Notes: generated by a model from the letters alone, not told the origin. A DNA stretch of 64,000 nucleotides from Kiritimatiellia bacterium (GCA_016783565.1 JADHWI010000004.1:1-64000); one strand, 5' to 3'; shown: positions 53,501 to 63,910, counted from the stretch's first letter. A program made the numbers and translations.

Positions 53501-55121
53501 TCACAAGGTGAATGAGGAGATTGCACGTACACGGCACTCCACGCCCGGTGTGACGCTGATATCTCCTCCGCCGCATCATGATATCTACTCCATTGAAGAT
53601 ATTGCACAGCTCATTTATGACTTGAAGAATGCGAATCCACGGGCGCGCATATCGGTGAAGTTGGTGTCTGAAGTTGGTGTGGGTACGGTGGCTGCCGGCT
53701 TGGCCAAGGGGCATGCGGATATGATTCTGATTGCCGGCTATGATGGAGGCACCGGTGCCTCGCCCCTGTCGTCGATCAAGCATGCCGGCGGTCCGTGGGA
53801 ATTGGGTTTGGCCGAGACGCACCAGACCCTCGTGTTGAACGGGTTGCGCAGCCGAGTGCGAGTGCAGGTGGATGGTCAGCTCAAAACAGGACGCGACGTG
53901 GTGATCGGAGCGCTTCTGGGTGCAGAGGAATTTGGTTTTGCAACCTCGGCCCTTGTGGTGTGTGGTTGCATTATGATGCGCAAGTGCCACACCAACGGCT
54001 GTCCTGTAGGCGTGGCGACACAAGATCCGGAGTTGCGCAAGAAGTACACGGGCAAGCCCGAGCACGTGGTTAATTTCATGACGATGATTGCCGAGGAAGC
54101 GCGTGAGATTATGGCGTCATTGGGTTGTCGTACGCTGGATGAGCTCGTTGGGCGTTCGGACCTTTTGGAAGTCAATGATGCCGTTGCGTTCTGGAAAGCT
54201 AAAGGTCTGGATTTCTCCAATGTTCTTATGAGTCTGGACGCGCGGGAGGAAGAGCGCCGCTGCACGCAGGAGCAGGATCACGGATTGAGCACTTCGCTCG
54301 ATTATCAGTATCTTGATGATGCGTGCAAGGCCATGGATGCGGGTAAGCCGTTTGCAACGCGATGTGAAGTGCGCAACGTGCACCGGACTGTGGGGACCAT
54401 TGTATCCAGCGAGATTGCGCGACGCTTTGGTCAAGCAGGTCTTGCGGATGATTCAGTGTCGCTGAGTTATGTTGGTGCGGCGGGGCAGAGTTTTGGCGCT
54501 TTTGCATCAAGGGGTATGACCATGGTGTTGGAGGGTGAAGCTAATGACTACCTCGGTAAGGGGTTGTCTGGTGGTAAGATTATTGTCAAACCCTATCCTG
54601 ATGCAGACTATTCGCCAGGGGAGAATATGATTGCGGGCAACGTGATTCTGTATGGGGCCACGGGTGGCGAAATATACCTCAATGGTCAGGCGGGCGAACG
54701 TTTTGCGATTCGTAATAGTGGTGCCAGGGCTGTGGTCGAAGGGGTAGGGGATCACGGCTGCGAATACATGACGGGTGGCACGGCAGTGATTCTTGGACCC
54801 ACGGGTGTCAATTTTGGTGCCGGCATGAGCGGAGGCATCGCTTACGTGTATGACGAAGCCGGTACGTTTGACAATCAATGCAATCTGGATACGCTGGATC
54901 TTGAGCTTGTCAACAATGAAGAGGACGAGAACCTGTTGCGCGAACTCCTGGGAAATCATGTGCGTTATACGGGGAGTCCGAAGGCACGCAGAATGCTGGA
55001 CGACTGGGATTTGTATTTGCCGCGTTTTATTAAGGTGTTTCCCATGGAGTACAAGCGTGCCCTGGGGCAACTCAGCCGTGATGACGAAGCAACGAAGCGA
55101 GCAGAGAAGCCACACCAGTAA
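50559..55121 (+). CDS. gltB: Glutamate synthase large subunit
   Basis: 1,520 residues. NADPH-dependent GOGAT alpha subunit, transferring the amide of glutamine to 2-oxoglutarate. The class II amidotransferase domain begins at Cys30 (EHDACGVGYV); the preceding 29 residues are the usual cleaved propeptide. A central domain follows, then the FMN synthase domain near 850-1230 with GAKPGEGGQLPG and the [3Fe-4S] ligands CIMMRKCHTNGCPVG. Last is the C-terminal GXGXG beta-helix with GGKIIVKPYP and MSGGIAYVYD. Full length for the family. AAGGA lies nine bases before the ATG. gltD follows after 53 bases. Confidence 0.98.
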   Translation: MQSQMRKPNPLRDASVPRGLYDPSYEHDACGVGYVADLNGKQSHSIIEKGLEVLVNLTHRGATGADANTGDGAGILIQVPDAFLRSACADLDIDLPVAGAYGVGMFFLPQDDDQRKQCEALSEQIVSDEGGVFLGWRDVPVSGEVLGERAREDQPVIRQAFIAVPGLDQDALERKLYVIRKQIQKRGLSLVGNDREAFYVASLSSRTLVYKGLMIASQVMEFYADLRDERMVSAVAVVHQRYSTNTFPSWSLAQPFRYLAHNGEINTLRGNLRWMRSRERNFKSDLFGDDVSKIVPVIEEGGSDSACLDNALELLERGGRSLWHAMMMLVPQAWGESYPMGPDLRGFFEYHAGLIEPWDGPAAVVFSDGLHVGAMLDRNGLRPARYTVTKDGMVVFASEAGVLNLPPESIAECGALRPGQMMLVDLVEKRIIRDYEIKMRLARRQPYRRWVDENQISIHGFFNAVAPVEPDSANLLTSQRLFGYSREDQRRLLDVMASEAHEPVGSMGADQPLAVLSEKPQLMYWYFKQLFAQVTNPAIDPIREELVMSLMTFLGSPDQILSETPQLAQLVKLRHPILSNDDLDRIRNLEHERFASRTLTIGFKADGGGAELARSLDELCRRAESIVNAGYRNVILSDKELLDGEAPIPAVLAVAAVNQWLIDKQLRTSIALILETGEAREVMHFAVLLGYGASAVNPYLAFETVAQMALSKQLSKPVGVAQAIENYVKAVCKGLLKTMSKMGISTLRSYRSSQTFQIIGLNRSVVDRYFTGTASQIEGIGLDEIAQEAVARYRNAYHQPVGASALLPHGGQYQFSVDGERHLWTPDTIRLLQWATRTNDTSLYRQYAELINNQEEKLSTLRGLFRFKTVEAIPLEEVEPASEIVKRFVTGAMSFGSISREAHETLAIAMNRLGGMSNSGEGGEDPERYKPLPNGDSRSSAIKQIASGRFGVTAEYLANGRDLQIKISQGAKPGEGGQLPGHKVNEEIARTRHSTPGVTLISPPPHHDIYSIEDIAQLIYDLKNANPRARISVKLVSEVGVGTVAAGLAKGHADMILIAGYDGGTGASPLSSIKHAGGPWELGLAETHQTLVLNGLRSRVRVQVDGQLKTGRDVVIGALLGAEEFGFATSALVVCGCIMMRKCHTNGCPVGVATQDPELRKKYTGKPEHVVNFMTMIAEEAREIMASLGCRTLDELVGRSDLLEVNDAVAFWKAKGLDFSNVLMSLDAREEERRCTQEQDHGLSTSLDYQYLDDACKAMDAGKPFATRCEVRNVHRTVGTIVSSEIARRFGQAGLADDSVSLSYVGAAGQSFGAFASRGMTMVLEGEANDYLGKGLSGGKIIVKPYPDADYSPGENMIAGNVILYGATGGEIYLNGQAGERFAIRNSGARAVVEGVGDHGCEYMTGGTAVILGPTGVNFGAGMSGGIAYVYDEAGTFDNQCNLDTLDLELVNNEEDENLLRELLGNHVRYTGSPKARRMLDDWDLYLPRFIKVFPMEYKRALGQLSRDDEATKRAEKPHQ

Positions 55122-55174
55122 GGGTGATGATGTGATGTGGAGTAGGATAGACGGTTACGTTACGGAGAGGCAAG

Positions 55175-56629
55175 ATGCGGCATAGAGAACGCGGATTTAT
55201 GGAGGTAGCCCGGAAAGATCCGGGGTACCGGTCTAAGGGCGAGCGGATCAAGGATTACAAAGCGGTGGAGCTGCAGCTTCCGGACGCTGAACTGCGTGAG
55301 CAGGCGGCACGGTGCATGGATTGCGGGATACCTTTTTGTCAGAGTGCACATTCATTGGTCGGGTGCCCTGTGACGAATGTAATTCCCGAATTTAACGACC
55401 AGGTTTATCACGAGAAGTGGCGTGATGCGCTGGCGTTGCTTCTTGAGGGAAGTTGCTTTCCTGAGTTTACGGGGCGCATCTGTCCGGCACCATGTGAGGC
55501 GTCCTGCGTAGTGGGGATCAATCGCGAACCCGTGTCGATCCGGCAGATAGAGTTGACGATTATCGAGCACGGTTTTTCCCGGGGATACATGCAGCCGCGC
55601 ATTCCTGAGTCCCGGCGTGATGGTCGGGTGGCTGTGGTGGGCTCGGGGCCTGCGGGGTTGGTCGCGGCACAGATGTTGAATCAGGTAGGATTTAACGTGG
55701 TGGTCTATGAAATCGATAAGTATCCCGGGGGCATGCTGCGTTACGGGATTCCTGATTTCAAGCTTGAGAAATGGGTTGTGGAACGTCGCATTGAGTTGAT
55801 GGAAGCGGAAGGCGTGGTCTTTGAGACCGGTGTCGAGGTTGGCGTTGATGTGTCCTACCATTTTCTTAAACAGCGTTTCGATGCGGTCATCCTGGCGGGT
55901 GGTGCGCGCAAGCCACGTGATCTTGATGTGGAAGGTCGCGATCTGGATGGCATTCATTTCGCGATGGATTTTCTCATGCAACAGAACCGGAGAAACGGGG
56001 GCGAAGATGTTTCGCAGGAGGCCCAACTCAGTGCTGCCGGAAAGCGGGTTGTGGTGATCGGTGGAGGGGATACCGGATCTGATTGTGTGGGGACTTCCAT
56101 TCGACAGGGTGCTGCCAGCGTCATGCAGTTTGAGATTCTGCCCAAGCCACCTCCGGAGCGGCCGGATTCGACTCCGTGGCCGTTGTGGCCGAACAAGATG
56201 CGTGAGTCCAGCAGCCATTTGGAAGGTTGCGAACGACGTTGGTCTGTTTCGACTCACACGTTTCGTGGCGAAGATGGGCATGTAAGTGGCTTGGCATGTG
56301 GTGGGGTGGAATGGGTTTTCCCGGAAGGCGCCTGGCGACCCTCTCCTGAGCATGTTGAAGGGTCGGATTTCTCTGTGGATGCTGATCTGGTTTTGCTTGC
56401 GATGGGATTTGTCGGCCCGGGGCATGAGGCGTTGACGGATAGTCTGGGTGCAGAAATCAATGAGCGCGGCTTTATCCAGTGCGATGAGAATAACATGACT
56501 ACCGTGCCGGGTGTGTTCGTGGCTGGTGATATGGCTGAAGGGCCATCTCTGGTTGTTCGAGCCATGCAGGATGGTAAGCGCGCGGCCCTGGGCGCACAGC
56601 GTTACATTGAGGCAAAGGCGTCCGCTTGA
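55175..56629 (+). CDS. gltD: Glutamate synthase small subunit
   Basis: 484 residues, GGAGAGG ribosome site. The beta subunit of GOGAT passes electrons from NADPH to the large subunit. Two [4Fe-4S] motifs at the N-terminus: CMDCGIPFCQSAHSLVGCPV and CPAPCEASC. FAD site VAVVGSGPAGLVAAQML near residue 150, YPGGMLRYGIPDFKL, the NADPH site VVVIGGGDTGSDC near 290, and C-terminal VPGVFVAGDMAEGPSLVV. Complete. The next gene is on the opposite strand 53 bases away. Confidence 0.97.
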   Translation: MRHRERGFMEVARKDPGYRSKGERIKDYKAVELQLPDAELREQAARCMDCGIPFCQSAHSLVGCPVTNVIPEFNDQVYHEKWRDALALLLEGSCFPEFTGRICPAPCEASCVVGINREPVSIRQIELTIIEHGFSRGYMQPRIPESRRDGRVAVVGSGPAGLVAAQMLNQVGFNVVVYEIDKYPGGMLRYGIPDFKLEKWVVERRIELMEAEGVVFETGVEVGVDVSYHFLKQRFDAVILAGGARKPRDLDVEGRDLDGIHFAMDFLMQQNRRNGGEDVSQEAQLSAAGKRVVVIGGGDTGSDCVGTSIRQGAASVMQFEILPKPPPERPDSTPWPLWPNKMRESSSHLEGCERRWSVSTHTFRGEDGHVSGLACGGVEWVFPEGAWRPSPEHVEGSDFSVDADLVLLAMGFVGPGHEALTDSLGAEINERGFIQCDENNMTTVPGVFVAGDMAEGPSLVVRAMQDGKRAALGAQRYIEAKASA

Positions 56630-56682
56630 TTCAGGGCGTTTCCCGCTTGTTTTTTGTATCAATCCACAGTTAACAACGGGTC

Positions 56683-59340
56683 CTATTTCTGTGCCGGGAT
56701 TCCGGGTGTCTGTGCACGTTCATCGCTGATAAAACAATCTACTTTCTGTTCGATTGCGTTGGCGGTGAGTGTCACAAAGCGATTTGAAGGCGACAGGGAC
56801 GAGGCATCGAACACACGCACTGTATCCTGCCATTTTTCGGAACCGGGAACCAGTTCCGTCAGACGCGATGACGCGGACAGGAACATGTCTTCGTTCAGGT
56901 AGCTGTTATCTTCCGATGGGAAGAGGGCCAGATAGAGCATATCCATTTCGACGAGCTCGTTGAGAAAATGCGTTCCCAGTGAAACATCGGGGATGAGATC
57001 TTCTCGCATGGATACGATTTCGCAGAGTATCGAGACACCATTGATGTCGGAGTATGCTACAGGGATGCCCAGCGAGGGACTGCTGGTGCCCCATCGACCG
57101 GGTCCGAGCAGGACTGTGACCGCTTCGTCTTTCTGTGTTTTAAGCGCTCGGTTTATGTCTCCGAGAAGGCGTGCGACTTCATATCGATCCCGGACAGGGA
57201 GCGCACCGTAAAGCTTTGGCACGACATAAATGAAGGTGTCGACGTTTACGATGCGGCTTTGACCGATAACTGCGCTGCGCGCACCGATGATGCGATCTTC
57301 GTCTCGGACTTCGATGTTTGGCATCTCGATGACTTCTGCACCTTGTACCTGCAGGGGGCGACATTGAACCAGGTTGATCCGGTATTGATCGTCCTCGTCG
57401 ATGTTGGTGGTAAATTCGATGTCCACCGGATAGTTATAGGCCTCGTGCAGGGTCTGCATCATGGTGCGCATGGTGTCTACAAAATCGGTGTTCATGAGTA
57501 GTTTGTCGAAAGAGACGATGCGTGGTTCGCTGACCGTCCGTCCGTGAGACCGAAGTTCGCGAGCACGTCTCGCGCTTTCTGCATCTACCGAGGATACGAG
57601 GTCGATGGGTAAGTCCGCGCAGTCCGAGAGTAGTGTGTGCGCAGAGCCGGATGCCAGGTGGTTTGCCTCCATATCAATGAAGTCGACGCGACGCTGTGCA
57701 TATTGGCGCACTTCGTCAAAGCTGTGTTCTGGTCGCCGGGAAGGGGCATTGAGGGCGACTAAACGCGTGTAGTCATCGTCTGAGCGGTCCACGGCGCGCG
57801 TTCCGAGTCCGAAGACCAATCGGATGACGCCGGCTTCGGGGTCGATATCTTTGCTCCATACGTAGGGGTTAAAGGAGAATCCGACGCCCGCGATGGGTGG
57901 GTAGAACTGTTTGCCGTAGGCCTTTCCGGAAACGCGCATGACCAACAGTCCCATTTGCTCGTCTTTGTCGAGCATGTCGCGACGTGCTCGATAGCGAAGC
58001 GCGCGCTCGCTCATAGAACTGGCGTAGATCGTTCGAACCGCCGCAAGGAAGTCTTCAAGACGTTGCGTGCGGGGGCCTTGGTTGGCGCAGAAGACGCTTT
58101 CATATTTTCCTGCAAATGCGTTGCCAAAGTTATCTTCGAGCAGGGAACTGGAGCGAACAATGAAAGGCGATTGTCCGAAGTAGTCGACCATTTCCTGAAA
58201 TTGGCGAATGGTGTGCTCGGGGAATTTTCCGGTGATGATCAGGCGTCTGGCTCGTGTGGCATGTTCATAGAAATCTTCCGTGTCGCGTTGCTGCTGGCGG
58301 GTGGACCAGATGCCATTGCGCACCAGGTACGTATAAAAGACATCGGAACCAATGAAAAACGAGTCATGCGGTTCAAGACGTTCTCGAAGGGCTTGGGACG
58401 ACCGTTTTAGAATCGCGCGTGCGAGCAGCATGCCAACAGCCTTGCCTCCGATGAGGCCTGTTCCGATCATGCGACGGCGGACATCCAGTACATCTTCCAG
58501 TGACAGGTATTTCTTTGCAAGATCCTGCATGGTTGTGTCGCGTGTAATGACCATCGGCAGGAGTCGGTCAAAAGATTCGTTTTCGTCTTCGGCAGGTCGC
58601 AGGCCGGTGCGGACCTCGTGCAGGACCTCTTGTGCCTCAATAAAATTTGTTTCCCAGAAACCTGGGCGACGATCTGAGTGCAGTCCGGACCATTTCGCAG
58701 ATGTCAGGATTTCGGAGATGGTGAGGCTATCGCTGACGGGAATGACTTTATCGCCGTCCCAGCGATGCAGCATGTTCATTGTGGCGGAATAGCGGTGTTG
58801 AACTTTCAGGGGGCGAATGAACCGATATCCATGATGGTGATAGACGTCCAGGAAGATCTGGGTGGTTTCGGTGATCGGGTCTATGGCATGCGATGAATGG
58901 TGATTTCGGAATAGACCGAAGTAGGCAAGGGTTTCCAGATCGAACAGGTAGGGGCAGGTTAGCTTGAAAAAGTTTCCCAACATCTGGTCGGAGTACCAGC
59001 AGTTGGCCAGAAGTGATAGGCAGTCAAATATGTGACAGGCGCCTCGGCCGGCCTCACGAATGGCCTGGTGGATATGACCGACGAATGTCTCAAAACCTTC
59101 ATTGGGGTCCAGGTGGTAGACTTGTGCCGGAGTGTCCTCTGGCAGTAGTGCGGGGTGATCTGCAAATTGGAAATAGACGAGGGGGAGAGAGGTTCGTATG
59201 GCATAGTCGGCATAAGGGGTGACGAGGGCCTGATAATCCTCGTAGCTGTCGACCGCCCATACTACGTTGTCGCCGGGTAAGATGCCGCGAAGAATTTTGT
59301 CCAGACCGGGGAGCCCTGTTGAGAAATTTGAATCTTTCAT
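56683..59340 (-). CDS. Pseudo-KaiC / PEP-synthase-like (PEP/pyruvate-binding) fusion protein
   Basis: 885 residues, AAAGGA before the ATG. Residues 1-210 look like a KaiC/RecA-type fold (FSTGLPGLDKILRGILPGD) in which the Walker A GxxxxGKT is missing (DNVVWAVDSYEDYQ instead). The middle, about 290-720, is the ATP-binding N-terminal domain of PEP synthase/pyruvate phosphate dikinase: GLIGGKAVGMLLARAI, then FIVRSSSLLEDNFGNAFAGK, ending in YRINLVQCRPLQV. The phosphohistidine and PEP-utilising C-terminal domains are absent. A C-terminal 160 residues are unassigned. It probably binds ATP and a phospho-acceptor; function unknown. It sits between gltD and gdhA, hinting at a carbon/nitrogen link. Confidence 0.78.
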   Translation of the reverse strand: MKDSNFSTGLPGLDKILRGILPGDNVVWAVDSYEDYQALVTPYADYAIRTSLPLVYFQFADHPALLPEDTPAQVYHLDPNEGFETFVGHIHQAIREAGRGACHIFDCLSLLANCWYSDQMLGNFFKLTCPYLFDLETLAYFGLFRNHHSSHAIDPITETTQIFLDVYHHHGYRFIRPLKVQHRYSATMNMLHRWDGDKVIPVSDSLTISEILTSAKWSGLHSDRRPGFWETNFIEAQEVLHEVRTGLRPAEDENESFDRLLPMVITRDTTMQDLAKKYLSLEDVLDVRRRMIGTGLIGGKAVGMLLARAILKRSSQALRERLEPHDSFFIGSDVFYTYLVRNGIWSTRQQQRDTEDFYEHATRARRLIITGKFPEHTIRQFQEMVDYFGQSPFIVRSSSLLEDNFGNAFAGKYESVFCANQGPRTQRLEDFLAAVRTIYASSMSERALRYRARRDMLDKDEQMGLLVMRVSGKAYGKQFYPPIAGVGFSFNPYVWSKDIDPEAGVIRLVFGLGTRAVDRSDDDYTRLVALNAPSRRPEHSFDEVRQYAQRRVDFIDMEANHLASGSAHTLLSDCADLPIDLVSSVDAESARRARELRSHGRTVSEPRIVSFDKLLMNTDFVDTMRTMMQTLHEAYNYPVDIEFTTNIDEDDQYRINLVQCRPLQVQGAEVIEMPNIEVRDEDRIIGARSAVIGQSRIVNVDTFIYVVPKLYGALPVRDRYEVARLLGDINRALKTQKDEAVTVLLGPGRWGTSSPSLGIPVAYSDINGVSILCEIVSMREDLIPDVSLGTHFLNELVEMDMLYLALFPSEDNSYLNEDMFLSASSRLTELVPGSEKWQDTVRVFDASSLSPSNRFVTLTANAIEQKVDCFISDERAQTPGIPAQK

Positions 59341-59431
59341 CAGTAATGATCCTTTCTATTGCTCTAGTCTTATCCTGTAGGAAATGAAGATGCAATCTGA
59401 ACTTACGCAAGCAATCGGATATTGCAGAAAA

Positions 59432-59463
59432 AAAGCGACCCTGCGCAAGGGCAGGGTCGCTTT
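59432..59463 (-). terminator. Rho-independent terminator of gdhA
   Basis: AAAGCGACCCTGC and GCAGGGTCGCTTT form a perfect 13-bp stem with a six-base loop. On the minus strand it is followed by a run of T, about 26 bases after the gdhA stop. Confidence 0.92.
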
Positions 59464-59489
59464 CGTATTTCGCATTAAATGCGTTGAGC

Positions 59490-61175
<1,686 letters not shown>

Positions 61176-62198
61176 ATGGAAGAGAGAATTGACCGGGTTG
61201 ATGCGACGATATTGAAGGTGCTTTCCGAATTTGGGGGACCTGTTGGGGCTGCCCGGATAGGTCGCGAGCTTGAGTCTATGGGTATTGAGGTGCGACCGCG
61301 TACGATCCGTTTCCGATTGAATCGTATGGATGAAGTTGGATTGACTGAATGTGTCAGTCGTCGTGCGGGAAGGCGGATTCTCGAGCGTGGGCGTGAGGAA
61401 TTAGGACGCGTCCATGTTATTGATAAACTTGGGTTTGTAGCAGCCCGCATGGATGTATTGAGTTACCGAATGACCTTTGATCCACTTGAGCAGGCGGGGT
61501 CCATTATTGCCAATGTGGTGCTTGTTCGTCGGCAGGATTTATCGCGATCGATTTATGCGATGTCTCCAGTTCTCGAGGCGGGGTTGGGTATGGGCTCACA
61601 TTTGGCATTGGCGCAACAGGGCGAGATCTTGTCCGGAGTTCGGGTTCCGCCCGGACGGGTTGGGCTGGCTACGGTATGCAGTGTGGTTGTCAATGGCATG
61701 TTGCTCCGTCGTGGTATACCGGTTGTTTCCCGGTTTGGAGGTCTGTTGGAGTTGAGGGAGCACAAGCCGGTTCGATTTGTGCAGTTGATCGAGTATCGCG
61801 GTACGACCATGGATCCCCTGGATGCTTACATCAAGGCTGGTATGACGACCGTGGGTGCATGTGTTGAGTCGGGCAATGGTGTTATTGGGGCCAGTTTCAG
61901 AGAAGTACCGACGGTTGCGCTGGACGCGGTGTTTCTTGCTCAACGGGACATGAAAGGTTGCGGGTTGTCGGGCATTCTGATGACGGGGCAGCCGAATCAG
62001 CCTTTACTGGGTATTCCTGTCTCCGAGGGGCATACGGGCATGATTGTGATCGGTGGGATGAATCCATTTGCGGCGATGTTTGAGGCGGGGATTCCGGTTG
62101 AACTGGAGTCTCTTTCCGGGTTGGAGGACTGGGCTCGATTCAAACCGCATGACGACTTTGAATCTATTGCGCGTCGCCGCAGTCCGTACGTGGATTGA
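61176..62198 (+). CDS. NrpR/DUF128-family transcriptional regulator
   Basis: 340 residues, GAGGAG nine bases before the ATG. The N-terminal winged helix (residues 1-70; RVDATILKVLSEFGGPVGAA, RPRTIRFRLNRMDEVGLTE) is of the type also listed as RNase R winged helix. One NrpR domain follows, residues 80-325, with IANVVLVRRQDL, GLATVCSVVVNGMLLRRGIP, FVQLIEYRGTTMDPLDAYI and GMIVIGGMNPFAAMFEAGIP. Methanogen NrpR represses nitrogen genes and is released by 2-oxoglutarate; single-domain forms like this one exist there as NrpRI. Here it diverges from gdhA in a nitrogen cluster, so nitrogen control is a strong inference. Metabolite binding is untested. Confidence 0.88.
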   Translation: MEERIDRVDATILKVLSEFGGPVGAARIGRELESMGIEVRPRTIRFRLNRMDEVGLTECVSRRAGRRILERGREELGRVHVIDKLGFVAARMDVLSYRMTFDPLEQAGSIIANVVLVRRQDLSRSIYAMSPVLEAGLGMGSHLALAQQGEILSGVRVPPGRVGLATVCSVVVNGMLLRRGIPVVSRFGGLLELREHKPVRFVQLIEYRGTTMDPLDAYIKAGMTTVGACVESGNGVIGASFREVPTVALDAVFLAQRDMKGCGLSGILMTGQPNQPLLGIPVSEGHTGMIVIGGMNPFAAMFEAGIPVELESLSGLEDWARFKPHDDFESIARRRSPYVD

Positions 62199-62234
62199 TC
62201 TGTTACACGCATCCAAACCTGTTGAGGCATACAT

Positions 62235-62269
62235 AACAGCCCATCGGCTTTTTGGACCGATGGGCTGTT
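62235..62269. terminator. Rho-independent terminator between convergent nrpR and lsrF
   Basis: AACAGCCCATCGG pairs perfectly with CCGATGGGCTGTT (13 bp, nine-base loop) and is followed by TTGTTTT on the plus strand. Probably serves the NrpR-type gene and possibly lsrF. Confidence 0.9.
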
Positions 62270-62290
62270 CTTGTTTTAGATTTATGTGTA

Positions 62291-63172
62291 TTAGTTCGCG
62301 GCCTTCAAGTCATTGTACATCTGGAAGGCACTATCAGGGGTTGCGTTCTCGTGCACGACGGAGCGCACAGCCTGAATCATGGCGATGGGGTCTTCAGCCT
62401 GGAAGATATTCCGCCCCATGTCCACGCCCATGGCGCCCTGATCAATGGCCTTGTAAGCCATATTGAGAGCATCCAGTTCAGGCAGTTTCTTTCCGCCCGC
62501 GATTACGATCGGCACGGGACAGGCCGCTGTGACCTTTTCGAAGTCCTCTTCGCAATAGTAGGTCTTGACGACCTGGGCACCATTTTCGGCGATGACGCGC
62601 GCGCCCATTGCCAGATAGCGGGCATCGCGGACAAGTTCTTTCCCAACAGCGTTGACGCCGAGGGTAGGGATGCCATAGCGCAGACCCGTCTCGATCATCT
62701 TGCATAGGTTACGGATGGTAAGCGCCTCATATTTGCCGCCAATGGCACACATGGTCGCCATCATGGTAGCGTTGAGGCGAATGGCATCTTCGACTTCGAC
62801 GCCGACGCATTCGTCATTAAGCTCAGTCAGGATTGTTGAGCCGGCAGAGCAGCGCAGTGAGATGGGCTTGTTGAATGTCGGGGGGATCACCGTTCGCAGA
62901 ATGCCGCGGGCACACATCAGGCAGTCCGCGTATTCCAGTAGTGGCGTGATGGTGAGATCGATACGCTCCAATCCCGACGTCGGGCCCATGATATAACCAT
63001 GATCGAAGGCCAGCATCACGGTTTTTCCCGATTTCTGATCGAACACCCGTGAGAGGCGATCCTTCATGCCCCAGTCATAGTTGTTGGCGCCTTTGAGTTC
63101 GTATACGGTGTTTTTTTGTGGTGTATCGAACCCGTAATCTTTAGCGGCGATATTGCCTGTTGCATCAGCCAT
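62291..63172 (-). CDS. lsrF: LsrF-family aldolase/thiolase
   Basis: 293 residues, AAAGGAGGG before the ATG, overlapping dhaL by eight bases. Closely matches E. coli LsrF, which splits phosphorylated autoinducer-2 derivatives (3-hydroxy-5-phosphonooxypentane-2,4-dione thiolase). Same length and blocks: WGMKDRLSRVFDQKSGKTVM, LAFDHGYIMGPTSGLERID, LMCARGILRTVIPP, AQVVKTYYC with the Schiff-base Lys, CPVPIVIAGGKKLPE, and GVDMGRNIFQAEDPIAMI. Class I aldolase TIM barrel. No other lsr gene is nearby; pairing with dhaL suggests a sugar or ketose-phosphate pathway rather than AI-2 import. Confidence 0.92.
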   Translation of the reverse strand: MADATGNIAAKDYGFDTPQKNTVYELKGANNYDWGMKDRLSRVFDQKSGKTVMLAFDHGYIMGPTSGLERIDLTITPLLEYADCLMCARGILRTVIPPTFNKPISLRCSAGSTILTELNDECVGVEVEDAIRLNATMMATMCAIGGKYEALTIRNLCKMIETGLRYGIPTLGVNAVGKELVRDARYLAMGARVIAENGAQVVKTYYCEEDFEKVTAACPVPIVIAGGKKLPELDALNMAYKAIDQGAMGVDMGRNIFQAEDPIAMIQAVRSVVHENATPDSAFQMYNDLKAAN

Positions 63173-63806
63173 TTTGTAATCCCTCCTTTAGTCCTGTGAA
63201 TAGAATCGACATGGATGTTGCGCCCGGGTCGACATGACCAATGGAGCGCTCACCAATATTTTTTGCTCGTCCAAACGTTGCCTGCATGTCCTTTGTGGAT
63301 TCTGCGCCTTTGATGGCGGCTTCCGAACCGGCGGTCATGGCGGCCTCGATCGTTTCTCCTGCGTCTGCGGCTGCACGTATGGCTGCTATTGCGGGAACCA
63401 GTGTATCGATCATGGTCTTGCCGCCGACTTCCGCACGCGTATTCTTGCGCAGTTTGGCAACGCCTGATTCGAGCATGGCGGTCCAGATTGCGCAATCAAT
63501 CGGTCCTTCTTCCGGTGTCGTTTCGCTCATACCCATGAACAGAGAGCCGTAAAGAGGACTGGTCGAACCGGCATCGGTTGACATGGCGGCCCAACCAATG
63601 GCTTTGAGAAGTTTTTTGAGGTTGCCGTCTTCGTTCTGGTCTATGGTGGTTGTGATGGCATCTGCCACCTTGGCAATTGCGGTTCCGTGGTCCCCGTCGC
63701 CCGTGGCTGAATCGAGCTCGGACAAATGGTCACGGTTCGCTTTGATTTGTGCTGCCGCGGTCTTAAGCATGGTGACCACGGAGTTGTAATCTACCGTATC
63801 TGGCAT
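63165..63806 (-). CDS. dhaL: Dihydroxyacetone kinase L subunit
   Basis: 213 residues, GGAG seven bases before the ATG. The DAK2/DhaL domain binds ADP and Mg and transfers phosphate to dihydroxyacetone held by DhaK. Visible: metal-binding Asp cluster DSATGDGDHGTAI, phosphate-binding AMSTDAGSTSPLYGSLF, GGKTMIDTLVPA and FGRAKNIGERSIGHVDPGAT. Full length. A DhaK-type partner is not in the window, unless the gene whose last codons are at 63967-64000 is it. Confidence 0.93.
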   Translation of the reverse strand: MPDTVDYNSVVTMLKTAAAQIKANRDHLSELDSATGDGDHGTAIAKVADAITTTIDQNEDGNLKKLLKAIGWAAMSTDAGSTSPLYGSLFMGMSETTPEEGPIDCAIWTAMLESGVAKLRKNTRAEVGGKTMIDTLVPAIAAIRAAADAGETIEAAMTAGSEAAIKGAESTKDMQATFGRAKNIGERSIGHVDPGATSMSILFTGLKEGLQNG

Positions 63807-63910
63807 TGATTTTCTCCATGTTCGCTATATGGGTAGGCATGCGTTCTGCATGGTTGAAACGAATGTTACCGCAAAGCGTATTGTTGTATGTTGTTCTTAA
63901 TATCGGAAAC

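Noticed and set aside
55352..56662. 436-codon minus-strand ORF
   Set aside because: Shadow of gltD; the forward frame has intact Fe-S, FAD and NADPH motifs.
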